Shown piece after piece: positions 32,161 through 40,632 of a stretch of DNA of 64,000 bases. Both the position numbers and the translations under genes were made by a program. This DNA is from Pseudomonas sp. GV085 (GTDB taxonomy: Bacteria > Pseudomonadota > Gammaproteobacteria > Pseudomonadales > Pseudomonadaceae). The stretch is from contig NZ_QAOV01000009.1 of NCBI RefSeq assembly GCF_003050925.1, positions 62,001 through 126,000 of the forward strand. The letters run 5' to 3'. Within the stretch, counting starts at the first letter, position 1, and every line of letters starts with the position of its first letter. A model generated the notes under the pieces. The model ran no database searches. It was not told the DNA's origin and saw only the letters and a list, made by a program, of their open reading frames with translations.

Positions 32161-33606
32161 TCAGCCTTCGAGCTTGCTTTTCAGCAATTCGTTCACTTGT
32201 TGCGGGTTGGCCTTGCCTTTGGAGGCTTTCATGGCCTGGCCGACGAAGAAGCCGAACATCTTGCCGCGCTTGGCTTCGTCTGCCGCACGGTATTGCTCGA
32301 CCTGCTCGGCGTTGGCCGCGAGCATTTCGTCCAGCACCGCCGAGATGGCGCCGGTGTCGGTCACTTGCTTGAGGCCGCGCTTGTCGATGATCTCGTCCGC
32401 GCTGCCTTCGCCGTTGGCCATTGCTTCAAACACCACCTTGGCGATCTTGCCGGAGATGGTGTTGTCCTTGATGCGCAGCAGCATGCCGCCCAGTTGCTCG
32501 GCCGAAACCGGCGACTGGTCGATGTCCAGGCCTTGCTTGTTGAGCAGGCTGCCCAACTCGACCATCACCCAGTTCGCCGCCAGTTTGGCGTCGCCGCTGA
32601 TGCTCGCGACTTGTTCGAAGTAGTCGGCTTGCTCACGGCTGGTGGCCAGGACGCTGGCGTCGTAGATCGACAGACCGAATTGCTCCTGGAAGCGCTCGCG
32701 CTTCTGTGGTGGCAGTTCCGGCAGGGTGGCGCGCACGTCGTCGAGGAACGAGTTCTCGATGACTACCGGCAGCAGGTCCGGATCGGGGAAGTAACGGTAG
32801 TCGTTGGCTTCCTCTTTGCTGCGCATCGGACGGGTTTCGTCCTTGTTCGGATCGTACAGGCGGGTCTGCTGGATCACTTTTCCGCCGTCTTCGATCAGCT
32901 CGATCTGACGCTGGATCTCGGAGTTGATCGCCTTCTCGATGAAACGGAACGAGTTGACGTTCTTGATCTCGCAGCGGGTGCCGAATTCAACCTGGCCTTT
33001 CGGACGGATCGACACGTTGCAGTCGCAACGCAGCGAGCCTTCGGCCATGTTGCCGTCGCAGATTCCGAGGTAACGCACCAGCGCGTGAACTGCCTTGACG
33101 TAAGCCACGGCTTCCTTGGCGCTGCGCATGTCCGGCTCGGAGACGATTTCCAGCAACGGCGTACCGGCACGGTTCAGGTCGATGCCGCTGGCGCCGCTGA
33201 ACTCTTCGTGCAGGCTCTTGCCGGCGTCTTCTTCCAGATGCGCGCGGGTGATGCCGACACGTTTGACCGTGCCGTCTTCGAGGGCGATGTCCAGGTGGCC
33301 CTTGCCGACGATCGGCAATTCCATCTGGCTGATCTGGTAGCCCTTGGGCAGGTCCGGGTAGAAATAGTTTTTACGGGCGAACACGTTGTGCTGGCCGATC
33401 TCTGCGTCAATTGCCAGACCGAACATCACCGCCATGCGCACCGCTTCCTGGTTCAGCACCGGCAGTACGCCGGGCATGCCGAGGTCAACCAGGCTGGCCT
33501 GGGTGTTCGGCTCGGAACCGAAGGTGGTGGAACTACCGGAAAAGATTTTCGACCGGGTGGTGAGCTGGGTGTGAATCTCCAGCCCGATCACGACTTCCCA
33601 TTGCAT
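32161..33606 (-). CDS. gatB: Aspartyl/glutamyl-tRNA amidotransferase subunit B
   Basis: A 481-residue subunit of GatCAB, which amidates misacylated Asp-tRNA(Asn) and Glu-tRNA(Gln). The opening MQWEVVIGLEIHTQL, zinc/metal region (EGSLRCDCNVSIRP), cradle domain with DANSRP-like blocks (YRYFPDPDLLPV) and the C-terminal YqeY-like tail (QVNELLKSKL) are present. Last gene of gatCAB, 10 bases after gatA. Confidence 0.97.
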   Translation of the reverse strand: MQWEVVIGLEIHTQLTTRSKIFSGSSTTFGSEPNTQASLVDLGMPGVLPVLNQEAVRMAVMFGLAIDAEIGQHNVFARKNYFYPDLPKGYQISQMELPIVGKGHLDIALEDGTVKRVGITRAHLEEDAGKSLHEEFSGASGIDLNRAGTPLLEIVSEPDMRSAKEAVAYVKAVHALVRYLGICDGNMAEGSLRCDCNVSIRPKGQVEFGTRCEIKNVNSFRFIEKAINSEIQRQIELIEDGGKVIQQTRLYDPNKDETRPMRSKEEANDYRYFPDPDLLPVVIENSFLDDVRATLPELPPQKRERFQEQFGLSIYDASVLATSREQADYFEQVASISGDAKLAANWVMVELGSLLNKQGLDIDQSPVSAEQLGGMLLRIKDNTISGKIAKVVFEAMANGEGSADEIIDKRGLKQVTDTGAISAVLDEMLAANAEQVEQYRAADEAKRGKMFGFFVGQAMKASKGKANPQQVNELLKSKLEG

Positions 33607-33616
33607 GTGTGTCTCC

Positions 33617-35068
33617 TCAGAAGCCGGTTGGGGTGCGGGTGTGCCAGTCAGTGTTCAGCTGGTACTGATGGGCAACATTTAGCAAGCGGCCTTCCTGGAA
33701 ATACGGGGCGAGCAATTGCACGCCAACCGGCAGACCATCGACAAAACCTGCTGGCATGGACAAGCCAGGCAGACCCGCGAGGTTGGCGGTGATGGTGTAG
33801 ACGTCTTCCAGGTACGCAGCGACCGGGTCGCTGTTCTTGGCGCCGAGCTTCCAGGCCGGGTTCGGCGTGGTTGGGCCGAGGATGATGTCGACCTCATTGA
33901 AGGCCGCCATGAAGTCGTTCTTGATCAAGCGACGAATCTTCTGCGCCTTCAGGTAGTAGGCGTCGTAGTAACCGGCGGACAGCGCATAGGCGCCAACCAT
34001 GATCCGGCGCTGAACTTCCGGCCCGAAGCCTTCGCCACGGGAGCGCTTGTACAGGTCTTCGAGGTTTTTCGGGTCTTCGCAGCGATAGCCGAAACGCACG
34101 CCGTCAAAACGCGACAGGTTGGAAGAGGCTTCCGCCGGGGCGATCACGTAGTACGCAGGAATCGCGTGCTGCATGTTCGGCAGGCTGATTTCCTTGACCA
34201 CGGCGCCGAGCTTTTTCAGCTCTTCAACGCTGGCCATGACCAGGTCGGCGATGCGTGGGTCGAGACCGGCGCTGAAATACTCTTTAGGTACGCCGATGCG
34301 CAGGCCTTGCAGCGAGCCGTTGAGACTGGCGCTGTAGTCCGGCACGGGTTCATCGATGCTGGTGGAGTCGTTCGGATCGAAGCCGGCCATGCCCTGCAGC
34401 AAGATCGCGCAGTCTTCGGCGGTGCGGGCCAATGGACCGCCCTGATCGAGACTGGACGCGTAAGCGATCATGCCCCAGCGCGAAACGCGACCGTACGTGG
34501 GTTTCAGACCGGTGAGGTTGGTCAGGGCCGCCGGCTGACGAATCGAACCGCCAGTGTCGGTGCCGGTCGCCGCAGGCAGCAGACGAGCGGCAACCGCAGC
34601 AGCCGAACCGCCGGACGAGCCGCCCGGAACGTATTCCAGGTTCCACGGGTTTTTCACCGCGCCGTAGTAACTCGACTCGTTGGCCGACCCCATGGCGAAT
34701 TCGTCCATGTTGGTCTTGCCCAGGGTCACGGCCCCGGCAGCGGCCAGTTTGGCGACGACAGTGGCGTCGTACGGTGCCTTGAAGTTGTCGAGCATCTTCG
34801 AGCCGCAGCTGGTGCGAATGCCCTGGGTGCAAAACAGGTCCTTGTGGGCGATCGGCGCGCCGAGCAGGGCGCCGCTCTCACCATTGGCCCGACGAGCGTC
34901 AGCGGCTTTCGCCTGCGTCAGCGCCAGGTCCTCGGTGAGGCTGATGAAACTGTTGAGCTGTGGATCGAGCTGGGCGATGCGCGCCAGCAGGACTTTGGTC
35001 AGCTCTTCGGAGGAAAACTTTTTATCGGCGAGTCCGCGGGCGATCTCGGCCAGAGTCAATTGATGCAT
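33617..35068 (-). CDS. gatA: Aspartyl/glutamyl-tRNA amidotransferase subunit A
   Basis: A 483-residue amidase-signature enzyme that releases ammonia from glutamine for GatB. The catalytic triad is visible: Lys76 in APIAHKDLF, the cis-Ser in the Gly/Ser-rich PGGSSGGSAAAVAA and the nucleophilic Ser in TDTGGSIRQPA. Length is typical. It starts 16 bases after gatC. Confidence 0.97.
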   Translation of the reverse strand: MHQLTLAEIARGLADKKFSSEELTKVLLARIAQLDPQLNSFISLTEDLALTQAKAADARRANGESGALLGAPIAHKDLFCTQGIRTSCGSKMLDNFKAPYDATVVAKLAAAGAVTLGKTNMDEFAMGSANESSYYGAVKNPWNLEYVPGGSSGGSAAAVAARLLPAATGTDTGGSIRQPAALTNLTGLKPTYGRVSRWGMIAYASSLDQGGPLARTAEDCAILLQGMAGFDPNDSTSIDEPVPDYSASLNGSLQGLRIGVPKEYFSAGLDPRIADLVMASVEELKKLGAVVKEISLPNMQHAIPAYYVIAPAEASSNLSRFDGVRFGYRCEDPKNLEDLYKRSRGEGFGPEVQRRIMVGAYALSAGYYDAYYLKAQKIRRLIKNDFMAAFNEVDIILGPTTPNPAWKLGAKNSDPVAAYLEDVYTITANLAGLPGLSMPAGFVDGLPVGVQLLAPYFQEGRLLNVAHQYQLNTDWHTRTPTGF

Positions 35069-35084
35069 TGCAGGCTCTTTCCCT

Positions 35085-35372
35085 TTAGTCGATGACTTTC
35101 GGAACCAGGTACAGGCCGTTTTCGACCGCTGGTGCGATGGACTGGTAGGCCTCGCGGTTATTGGTCTCGGTCACGACGTCTGCACGCAGGCGCTGGCTGG
35201 CTTCCAGTGGGTGAGCCAGCGGTTCGATACCGTCGGTATTGACCGCCTGCATTTCGTCGACCAGCCCGAGAATGCTGTTGAGGGCCGAAGTGATGTGTGG
35301 AAGATCGGCATCATTGAGGCCAAGGCAGGCCAGATGAGCGATTTTTTCCACGTCGGAGCGTTCAAGCGCCAT
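35085..35372 (-). CDS. gatC: Aspartyl/glutamyl-tRNA amidotransferase subunit C
   Basis: A 95-residue stabilising subunit of GatCAB, beginning MALERSDVEKIAHLACLGL and containing the family NSILGLVDEMQAVNTDGIEPLAHPLE block. First gene of gatCAB and divergent from mreB across a 211-base promoter region. GGAGA lies before the ATG. Confidence 0.96.
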   Translation of the reverse strand: MALERSDVEKIAHLACLGLNDADLPHITSALNSILGLVDEMQAVNTDGIEPLAHPLEASQRLRADVVTETNNREAYQSIAPAVENGLYLVPKVID

Positions 35373-35510
35373 TGGGATTCTCCAGTGGAAAACAAAACGG
35401 ACCGCGTCCGTGTGTTAGATTGTCGGAACACTACCGCACTTCTACGGTCATAAGGCCGCGATTGTGGGGCTTGGTGCACAGAAAAGCGGCCAATTTAACA
35501 TATTGGCGCC

Positions 35511-35539
35511 TTGCCCAAAATCCCTGTCGTTGTTAGAGT
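35511..35539 (+). promoter_or_regulatory. Candidate sigma-70 promoter of mreBCD
   Basis: TTGCCC, 17-base spacer, TAGAGT, ending 44 bases before the mreB ATG. Both hexamers share at least four positions with consensus and the spacing is ideal. Confidence 0.55.
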
Positions 35540-35583
35540 TTGCCGCACTTTTTTACCCACGCGTTGCCTAGGGTCCTTTCCCC

Positions 35584-36621
35584 ATGTTCAAGAAACTGCG
35601 TGGCATGTTTTCCAGCGATCTTTCCATTGACCTGGGCACTGCCAACACCCTTATTTACGTGCGCGAGCGCGGTATCGTCCTGAATGAGCCCTCCGTTGTG
35701 GCCATTCGGACACACGGTAACCAGAAAAGTGTCGTTGCTGTCGGCACCGAGGCCAAGCGCATGCTCGGCCGTACGCCGGGCAACATTGCTGCCATTCGTC
35801 CGATGAAGGACGGCGTGATCGCCGACTTCAGCGTGTGCGAAAAAATGCTGCAGTACTTTATCAACAAAGTTCACGAAAACAGCTTCCTGCAGCCCAGTCC
35901 TCGCGTGTTGATCTGCGTTCCATGCAAATCCACCCAGGTTGAGCGTCGTGCCATCCGTGAATCGGCCCTTGGCGCCGGTGCCCGTGAAGTGTTCCTGATC
36001 GAGGAGCCGATGGCCGCTGCGATCGGTGCCGGCCTGCCGGTTGAAGAAGCTCGCGGTTCGATGGTCGTGGATATCGGTGGCGGTACCACTGAAATCGCGC
36101 TGATCTCCCTGAACGGCGTGGTTTACGCCGAATCCGTACGCGTTGGCGGCGACCGTTTCGACGAAGCGATCATCACCTACGTACGTCGTAACTACGGCAG
36201 CCTGATCGGCGAATCCACCGCCGAGCGCATCAAGCAGGAAATCGGTACTGCCTACCCGGGCGGCGAAGTTCGCGAAGTCGATGTTCGTGGCCGTAACCTG
36301 GCCGAAGGCGTTCCGCGCGCATTCACCCTGAACTCCAACGAAGTGCTGGAAGCTCTGCAAGAGTCCCTGGCGACCATCGTTCAGGCCGTGAAAAGCGCCC
36401 TTGAGCAATCGCCTCCGGAACTGGCTTCCGACATCGCCGAGCGTGGCCTGGTATTGACCGGTGGTGGCGCCTTGCTGCGTGACCTGGACAAATTGCTGGC
36501 CCAGGAAACCGGTCTGCCGGTGATCGTTGCCGAAGACCCGCTGACCTGCGTTGCTCGCGGCGGTGGCCGTGCATTGGAAATGATGGATAAACACACCATG
36601 GACCTGCTTTCCAGCGAATAA
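35584..36621 (+). CDS. mreB: Rod-shape-determining actin homologue MreB
   Basis: A 345-residue cytoskeletal ATPase that polymerises under the inner membrane and guides the elongasome. The phosphate-1 loop DLGTANTLIY, the phosphate-2 loop VDIGGGTTEIA and the adenosine motif LTGGGALLRDLD are intact; the N-terminal amphipathic start MFKKLRGMFSSD is typical of gram-negative MreB. First gene of mreBCD. Confidence 0.98.
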   Translation: MFKKLRGMFSSDLSIDLGTANTLIYVRERGIVLNEPSVVAIRTHGNQKSVVAVGTEAKRMLGRTPGNIAAIRPMKDGVIADFSVCEKMLQYFINKVHENSFLQPSPRVLICVPCKSTQVERRAIRESALGAGAREVFLIEEPMAAAIGAGLPVEEARGSMVVDIGGGTTEIALISLNGVVYAESVRVGGDRFDEAIITYVRRNYGSLIGESTAERIKQEIGTAYPGGEVREVDVRGRNLAEGVPRAFTLNSNEVLEALQESLATIVQAVKSALEQSPPELASDIAERGLVLTGGGALLRDLDKLLAQETGLPVIVAEDPLTCVARGGGRALEMMDKHTMDLLSSE

Positions 36622-36648
36622 GTCGCCGGATTGCCTCTATGCTGTTGA

Positions 36649-36692
36649 GCGCGCAGGCGGCACTTTGCGGTGCTGCCTGTTCGCGTTTATCT
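36649..36692 (+). terminator. Hairpin with T-rich tail between mreB and mreC (attenuator)
   Basis: GCGCGCAGGCGGCAC-tttgcg-GTGCTGCCTGTTCGCG followed by TTTATCTT. It would allow partial termination after mreB, so that MreB is made in excess over MreC and MreD. This role is an inference from position and structure. Confidence 0.6.
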
Positions 36693-36750
36693 TCTGTCAG
36701 TCTGCATCCAGGCCGGATTGCTGCCACATGAATAAACAGAACTTTTGCCT

Positions 36751-36767
36751 GGAAGGAGCGGCTTATT
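36751..36767 (+). promoter_or_regulatory. Ribosome binding site and ATT start codon of mreC
   Basis: GGAAGGAG is followed, 6 bases later, by ATT. No ATG, GTG or TTG lies in frame at that spacing. The next in-frame candidate, GTG at 36801, has no Shine-Dalgarno sequence. The ATT codon aligns with the initiating Met of E. coli MreC (MKPIFSRGPSLQIRL against IKPLFTKGPSLGVRL). Confidence 0.7.
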
Positions 36768-37922
36768 AAACCGCTTTTCACCAAGGGCCCTTCACTGGGC
36801 GTGCGCCTGTTGGTGCTGGTCGTGCTATCGGTCGCGCTGATGGTGGTCGATGCCCGTTTCAGTCTGCTCAAGCCTGCACGCAGCCAGATGTCGCTGGTGC
36901 TGATGGACGCCTACTGGATCACTGACCTGCCTGGACGACTGTGGGAAGGTATTGCCAGTCAGTTCGGCAGCCGGACCGAGCTCGTCGCCGAAAACGAAAA
37001 ACTCAAGACCGAGAACCTGCTGTTGCAGGGGCGCATGCAGAAGCTTGCCGCCCTGACCGAGCAGAACGTTCGGCTGCGCGAGTTGCTCAACTCCTCGGCC
37101 CTGGTCAACGAGAAGGTCGAAGTGGCCGAGTTGATCGGCATGGACCCCAACCCGTTCACCCATCGCATCATCATCAATAAAGGTGAGCGCGACGGCGTGG
37201 TCCTCGGTCAGCCGGTACTCGATGCCCGTGGCCTGATGGGCCAGGTGGTCGAGTTGATGCCCTACACCTCCCGCGTCTTGCTGCTGACCGATACCACCCA
37301 CAGCATTCCGGTGCAGGTTAACCGCAACGGGTTGCGGGCGATTGCCAGCGGCACCGGCAACCCGGAACGTCTCGAATTGCGGCATGTGGCCGATACCGCC
37401 GACATCAAGGAAGGCGATTTGCTGGTCAGCTCCGGCCTCGGTCAGCGGTTCCCGGCCGGTTATCCGGTGGCGACGGTCAAGGAAGTCATTCACGATTCCG
37501 GCCAGCCGTTCGCCATTGTCCGCGCCATTCCGACCGCTGCCTTGAACCGCAGCCGTTACCTGCTGCTGGTGTTCAGCGACAACCGTACGGCCGAAGAGCG
37601 CGCCAACGATGCCGCCCAGGCTCAGGAAAGCCTGGATGCACAGGGCGGTGGCCCGATCATTCCGGCGACAGTTCCGAAACTGGTCAACCCGGTAGCCCCC
37701 GCTGCACCGGCCGCCGCACCGGCAGCTCCTGCCACGGTGGCGCCCGCGGCCACTGCGCCAGCCAAGCCAGTCACCACGCCAGCCAAGCCAACCACCACGC
37801 CAGCCAAGCCTGCGGCCACGCATCCTGCGGCGGCTAAACCGCCAGCGGCGCAACCCGCTGCCGCGAAGCCTGCCGCCAAACCGCCAGTCTCCGCGCCGGC
37901 CACTCCAGTGGGGAGAGAATAA
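36765..37922 (+). CDS. mreC: Rod-shape-determining protein MreC, probably starting at ATT
   Basis: A 385-residue bitopic inner-membrane protein of the elongasome: a short cytoplasmic start (IKPLFTKGPSLG), one membrane helix (residues ~16-32), a coiled coil with many Glu/Leu (ELVAENEKLKTENLLLQGRMQKL in part), two beta-barrel subdomains (RIIINKGERDGV, GLGQRFPAGYPVA) and a ~90-residue Ala/Pro/Lys tail with TTPAKP-type tandem repeats. The start was chosen from the ribosome binding site and alignment; a GTG at 36801 would give 373 residues and drop the conserved N-terminus. One-base overlap with mreD. Confidence 0.93.
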   Translation: MKPLFTKGPSLGVRLLVLVVLSVALMVVDARFSLLKPARSQMSLVLMDAYWITDLPGRLWEGIASQFGSRTELVAENEKLKTENLLLQGRMQKLAALTEQNVRLRELLNSSALVNEKVEVAELIGMDPNPFTHRIIINKGERDGVVLGQPVLDARGLMGQVVELMPYTSRVLLLTDTTHSIPVQVNRNGLRAIASGTGNPERLELRHVADTADIKEGDLLVSSGLGQRFPAGYPVATVKEVIHDSGQPFAIVRAIPTAALNRSRYLLLVFSDNRTAEERANDAAQAQESLDAQGGGPIIPATVPKLVNPVAPAAPAAAPAAPATVAPAATAPAKPVTTPAKPTTTPAKPAATHPAAAKPPAAQPAAAKPAAKPPVSAPATPVGRE

Positions 37923-38413
37923 TGGGCGGTGTAAAAGCATCCCGAAACGGCTGGATAGTCTGGCTGACGTTCGCCGTCGGTCTGCTGCTGAGCGTTTCGC
38001 CTCTGCCGCAATTCATGGAAATCCTGCGCCCGCTGTGGCTGGCCTTGTTGCTGGCATTCTGGGCGTTGAACCTGCCGCAGACCGTCGGGATGGTGACGGC
38101 GTTTTGTCTGGGGCTGGCTGAAGACGTGCTCTACGGCACTTTGCTTGGGCAGAACGCCTTGATCCTGACCCTCATCACCTACCTGGTGCTGGCGCTGCAG
38201 CAACGTCTGCGGATGTTTCCGATGTGGCAACAGAGCCTGGTGATCCTGGTGATCTTCGGCCTCGCCCAGCTTGTACAACTATGGCTCAGTGCCTTGACCG
38301 GCAATCGTCAGCCGACGCTGGCGCTGGTGCTGCCGGCACTGGTCAGCGCGTTGCTCTGGCCCTGGATCAGTTTCGGTTTGCGCGGATTGCGTCGACGCTA
38401 CAAAATCAATTGA
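37922..38413 (+). CDS. mreD: Rod-shape-determining protein MreD
   Basis: A 163-residue inner-membrane protein with five or six hydrophobic segments; the block FCLGLAEDVLYGTLLGQNAL is the MreD family hallmark. Its ATG shares one base with the mreC stop (TAATG), so translation is coupled. Confidence 0.95.
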   Translation: MGGVKASRNGWIVWLTFAVGLLLSVSPLPQFMEILRPLWLALLLAFWALNLPQTVGMVTAFCLGLAEDVLYGTLLGQNALILTLITYLVLALQQRLRMFPMWQQSLVILVIFGLAQLVQLWLSALTGNRQPTLALVLPALVSALLWPWISFGLRGLRRRYKIN

Positions 38414-38445
38414 TTCGCTCAGGCATTAGACAGGGAGAGGTCTTG

Positions 38446-39042
38446 ATGAAACGGTTGTACCTCGCCTCTGGCTCGCCGCGTCGGCGTGAATTACTCACGC
38501 AGATCGGCGTTCCGTTCTCCGCCGTGAGTGCGGACATCGATGAAACTCCTTTAGCTCAAGAATCCCCATCGGCCTATGTCGAGCGCCTGGCGCGCGACAA
38601 GGCCGAGGCCGGGCGCGGCGTCGTCGTGTCTGACGAACCGTTCTGCGTGCTCGGCGCCGATACCGCCGTGGTACAGGGCGGAAAAATTCTCGGCAAACCG
38701 GTTGATCAAGCGGATGCGTGCGCCATGCTGATGATGTTGTCAGGGTGTGAGCATGAGGTCCTGACCGCGATCGCAGTGCTCGATGGCGAACGCTGCGAGT
38801 CCCGGGTTGTCACCAGTCGGGTGCGATTTCGTGCTATCAGTCGTGATGAAGCCGCGGCCTACTGGGCCAGCGGCGAACCACGGGACAAGGCGGGCGGTTA
38901 TGGCATTCAAGGACTGGGTGCGGTGTTTGTCGCCGGACTCAATGGAAGTTATTCAGCGGTAGTCGGACTACCGCTTTGCGAAACAGCGGAACTGCTCGGC
39001 CATTTCGGCATACCCTGTTGGCAACCCCGGAACGCGCTTTAA
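38446..39042 (+). CDS. maf: Maf/YhdE-family nucleoside triphosphate pyrophosphatase
   Basis: A 198-residue house-cleaning enzyme (dTTP/UTP pyrophosphatase subgroup). The N-terminal LASGSPRRRELL binding motif, DIDETPL, the catalytic region ADTAVVQGGKILGKP and the C-terminal KAGGYGIQGLGAVFV are all typical. GGGAGAGG precedes the ATG. It sits between mreD and rng, as in other gammaproteobacteria. Confidence 0.95.
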   Translation: MKRLYLASGSPRRRELLTQIGVPFSAVSADIDETPLAQESPSAYVERLARDKAEAGRGVVVSDEPFCVLGADTAVVQGGKILGKPVDQADACAMLMMLSGCEHEVLTAIAVLDGERCESRVVTSRVRFRAISRDEAAAYWASGEPRDKAGGYGIQGLGAVFVAGLNGSYSAVVGLPLCETAELLGHFGIPCWQPRNAL

Positions 39043-39099
39043 GCGTCGTCCTGAACAGATGCGGCCATTATCGTGAACATGCCTGAACGAGACCCTGCC

Positions 39100-40557
39100 A
39101 TGAGTGAAGAGATCCTGATCAACATCACGCCGATGGAATCGCGCGTGGCGGTGGTCGAAAACGGTGTCCTGCAAGAGGTCCATGTCGAGCGCACACAAAA
39201 GCGCGGGATCGTCGGCAACATCTATAAAGGCAAAGTCGTGCGGGTATTGCCGGGGATGCAGGCGGCATTCGTCGATATCGGCCTGGATCGTGCCGCGTTC
39301 ATTCATGCGTCGGAAATTTCCCTGCGCGAAGGCCCGGCGGTCGAGAGCATCAGTGCACTGGTGCACGAAGGCCAGAGCCTGGTGGTGCAAGTGACCAAGG
39401 ACCCGATCGGCTCCAAAGGCGCACGCCTGACCACTCAGCTGTCGATCCCTTCGCGTTACCTGGTGTACATGCCACGCACGGCCCATGTCGGCATTTCCCT
39501 GAAGATCGAAGACGAGGCCGAGCGCGAGCGACTCAAGCAAGTGGTCACTGATTGCGTGGCCAAGGAAGGGATCAAGGAAGCCGGCGGTTTCATTCTGCGC
39601 ACCGCAGCCGAAGGTGCCGGCGCGGATGAAATCCTCATGGACATCCGCTACCTGCGAAGGCTCTGGGATCAGATCAGTGCCCAGATCAAAACCATCAGCG
39701 CGCCCAGCGTGATCTACGAAGACCTCGGTCTGGCGCTACGCACCCTGCGTGATCTGGTGAGCCCGAAAATCGAGAAGATCCGTATCGACTCCCGGGAAAC
39801 CTTCCAGAAAACCACGCAATTCGTCGCCGAATTGATGCCTGAGATTGCCGACCGTCTGGAGCATTACCCGGGCGAGCGGCCGATTTTTGACCTGTATGGC
39901 GTCGAAGACGAAATCCAGAAGGCTCTCGAGCGCAAGGTCCCGCTCAAGTCCGGCGGTTACCTGGTGGTCGACCCGGCTGAAGCCATGAGCACCATCGACG
40001 TCAACACCGGGGCGTTCGTCGGCCATCGCAACCTCGAAGAAACCATCTTCAAGACCAACCTCGAAGCCGCGACAGCCATCGCTCGTCAATTGCGCCTGCG
40101 CAACCTCGGCGGAATCATCATCATCGACTTCATCGACATGGAAGATGAAGAACACCAGCGCCAGGTGTTGCGCACGCTCGAAAAGCAACTGGAGCGCGAT
40201 CACGCCAAGACCAACATCATCGGTATCACCGAACTGGGCCTGGTGCAGATGACCCGCAAGCGCACCCGTGAAAGCCTTGAGCAGGTGTTGTGCGAGCCGT
40301 GCAACGCCTGTCAGGGGCGCGGCAAGCTCAAGACCCCGGAAACCGTTTGCTACGAAATCTTCCGCGAAATCCTGCGTGAAGCACGCGCCTATCAGGCAGA
40401 AGGCTATCGTGTATTGGCAAACCAGAAAGTGGTGGACCGCCTGCTCGACGAAGAGTCGGGCAACGTCGCCGAGCTGGAAGGGTTTATCGGGCGCACCATC
40501 CGCTTTCAGGTCGAAACCATGTATTCCCAGGAACAATACGACGTGGTGCTGCTCTGA
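39100..40557 (+). CDS. rng: Ribonuclease G
   Basis: A 485-residue endoribonuclease that matures the 5' end of 16S rRNA. The N-terminal S1 domain is interrupted in the RNase E/G manner (GIVGNIYKGKVVRVLPGMQAAFVDIG), the 5'-sensor/RNase H fold and DNase I-like catalytic region follow (STIDVNTGAFVG; IIIDFIDM), and CEPCNAC is the zinc-link motif. I chose the ATG at 39100, giving MSEEILINITPMESRVA; the frame also has a GTG (39073) and an ATG (39079) upstream. Confidence 0.96.
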   Translation: MSEEILINITPMESRVAVVENGVLQEVHVERTQKRGIVGNIYKGKVVRVLPGMQAAFVDIGLDRAAFIHASEISLREGPAVESISALVHEGQSLVVQVTKDPIGSKGARLTTQLSIPSRYLVYMPRTAHVGISLKIEDEAERERLKQVVTDCVAKEGIKEAGGFILRTAAEGAGADEILMDIRYLRRLWDQISAQIKTISAPSVIYEDLGLALRTLRDLVSPKIEKIRIDSRETFQKTTQFVAELMPEIADRLEHYPGERPIFDLYGVEDEIQKALERKVPLKSGGYLVVDPAEAMSTIDVNTGAFVGHRNLEETIFKTNLEAATAIARQLRLRNLGGIIIIDFIDMEDEEHQRQVLRTLEKQLERDHAKTNIIGITELGLVQMTRKRTRESLEQVLCEPCNACQGRGKLKTPETVCYEIFREILREARAYQAEGYRVLANQKVVDRLLDEESGNVAELEGFIGRTIRFQVETMYSQEQYDVVLL

Positions 40558-40632
40558 AGCCTATTGTTTTGATTGTTCGAGAATGGCTGGCCTCAGCTTT
40601 TTGCAAAACTTTTGCCATGGGGGCCACCTGAC

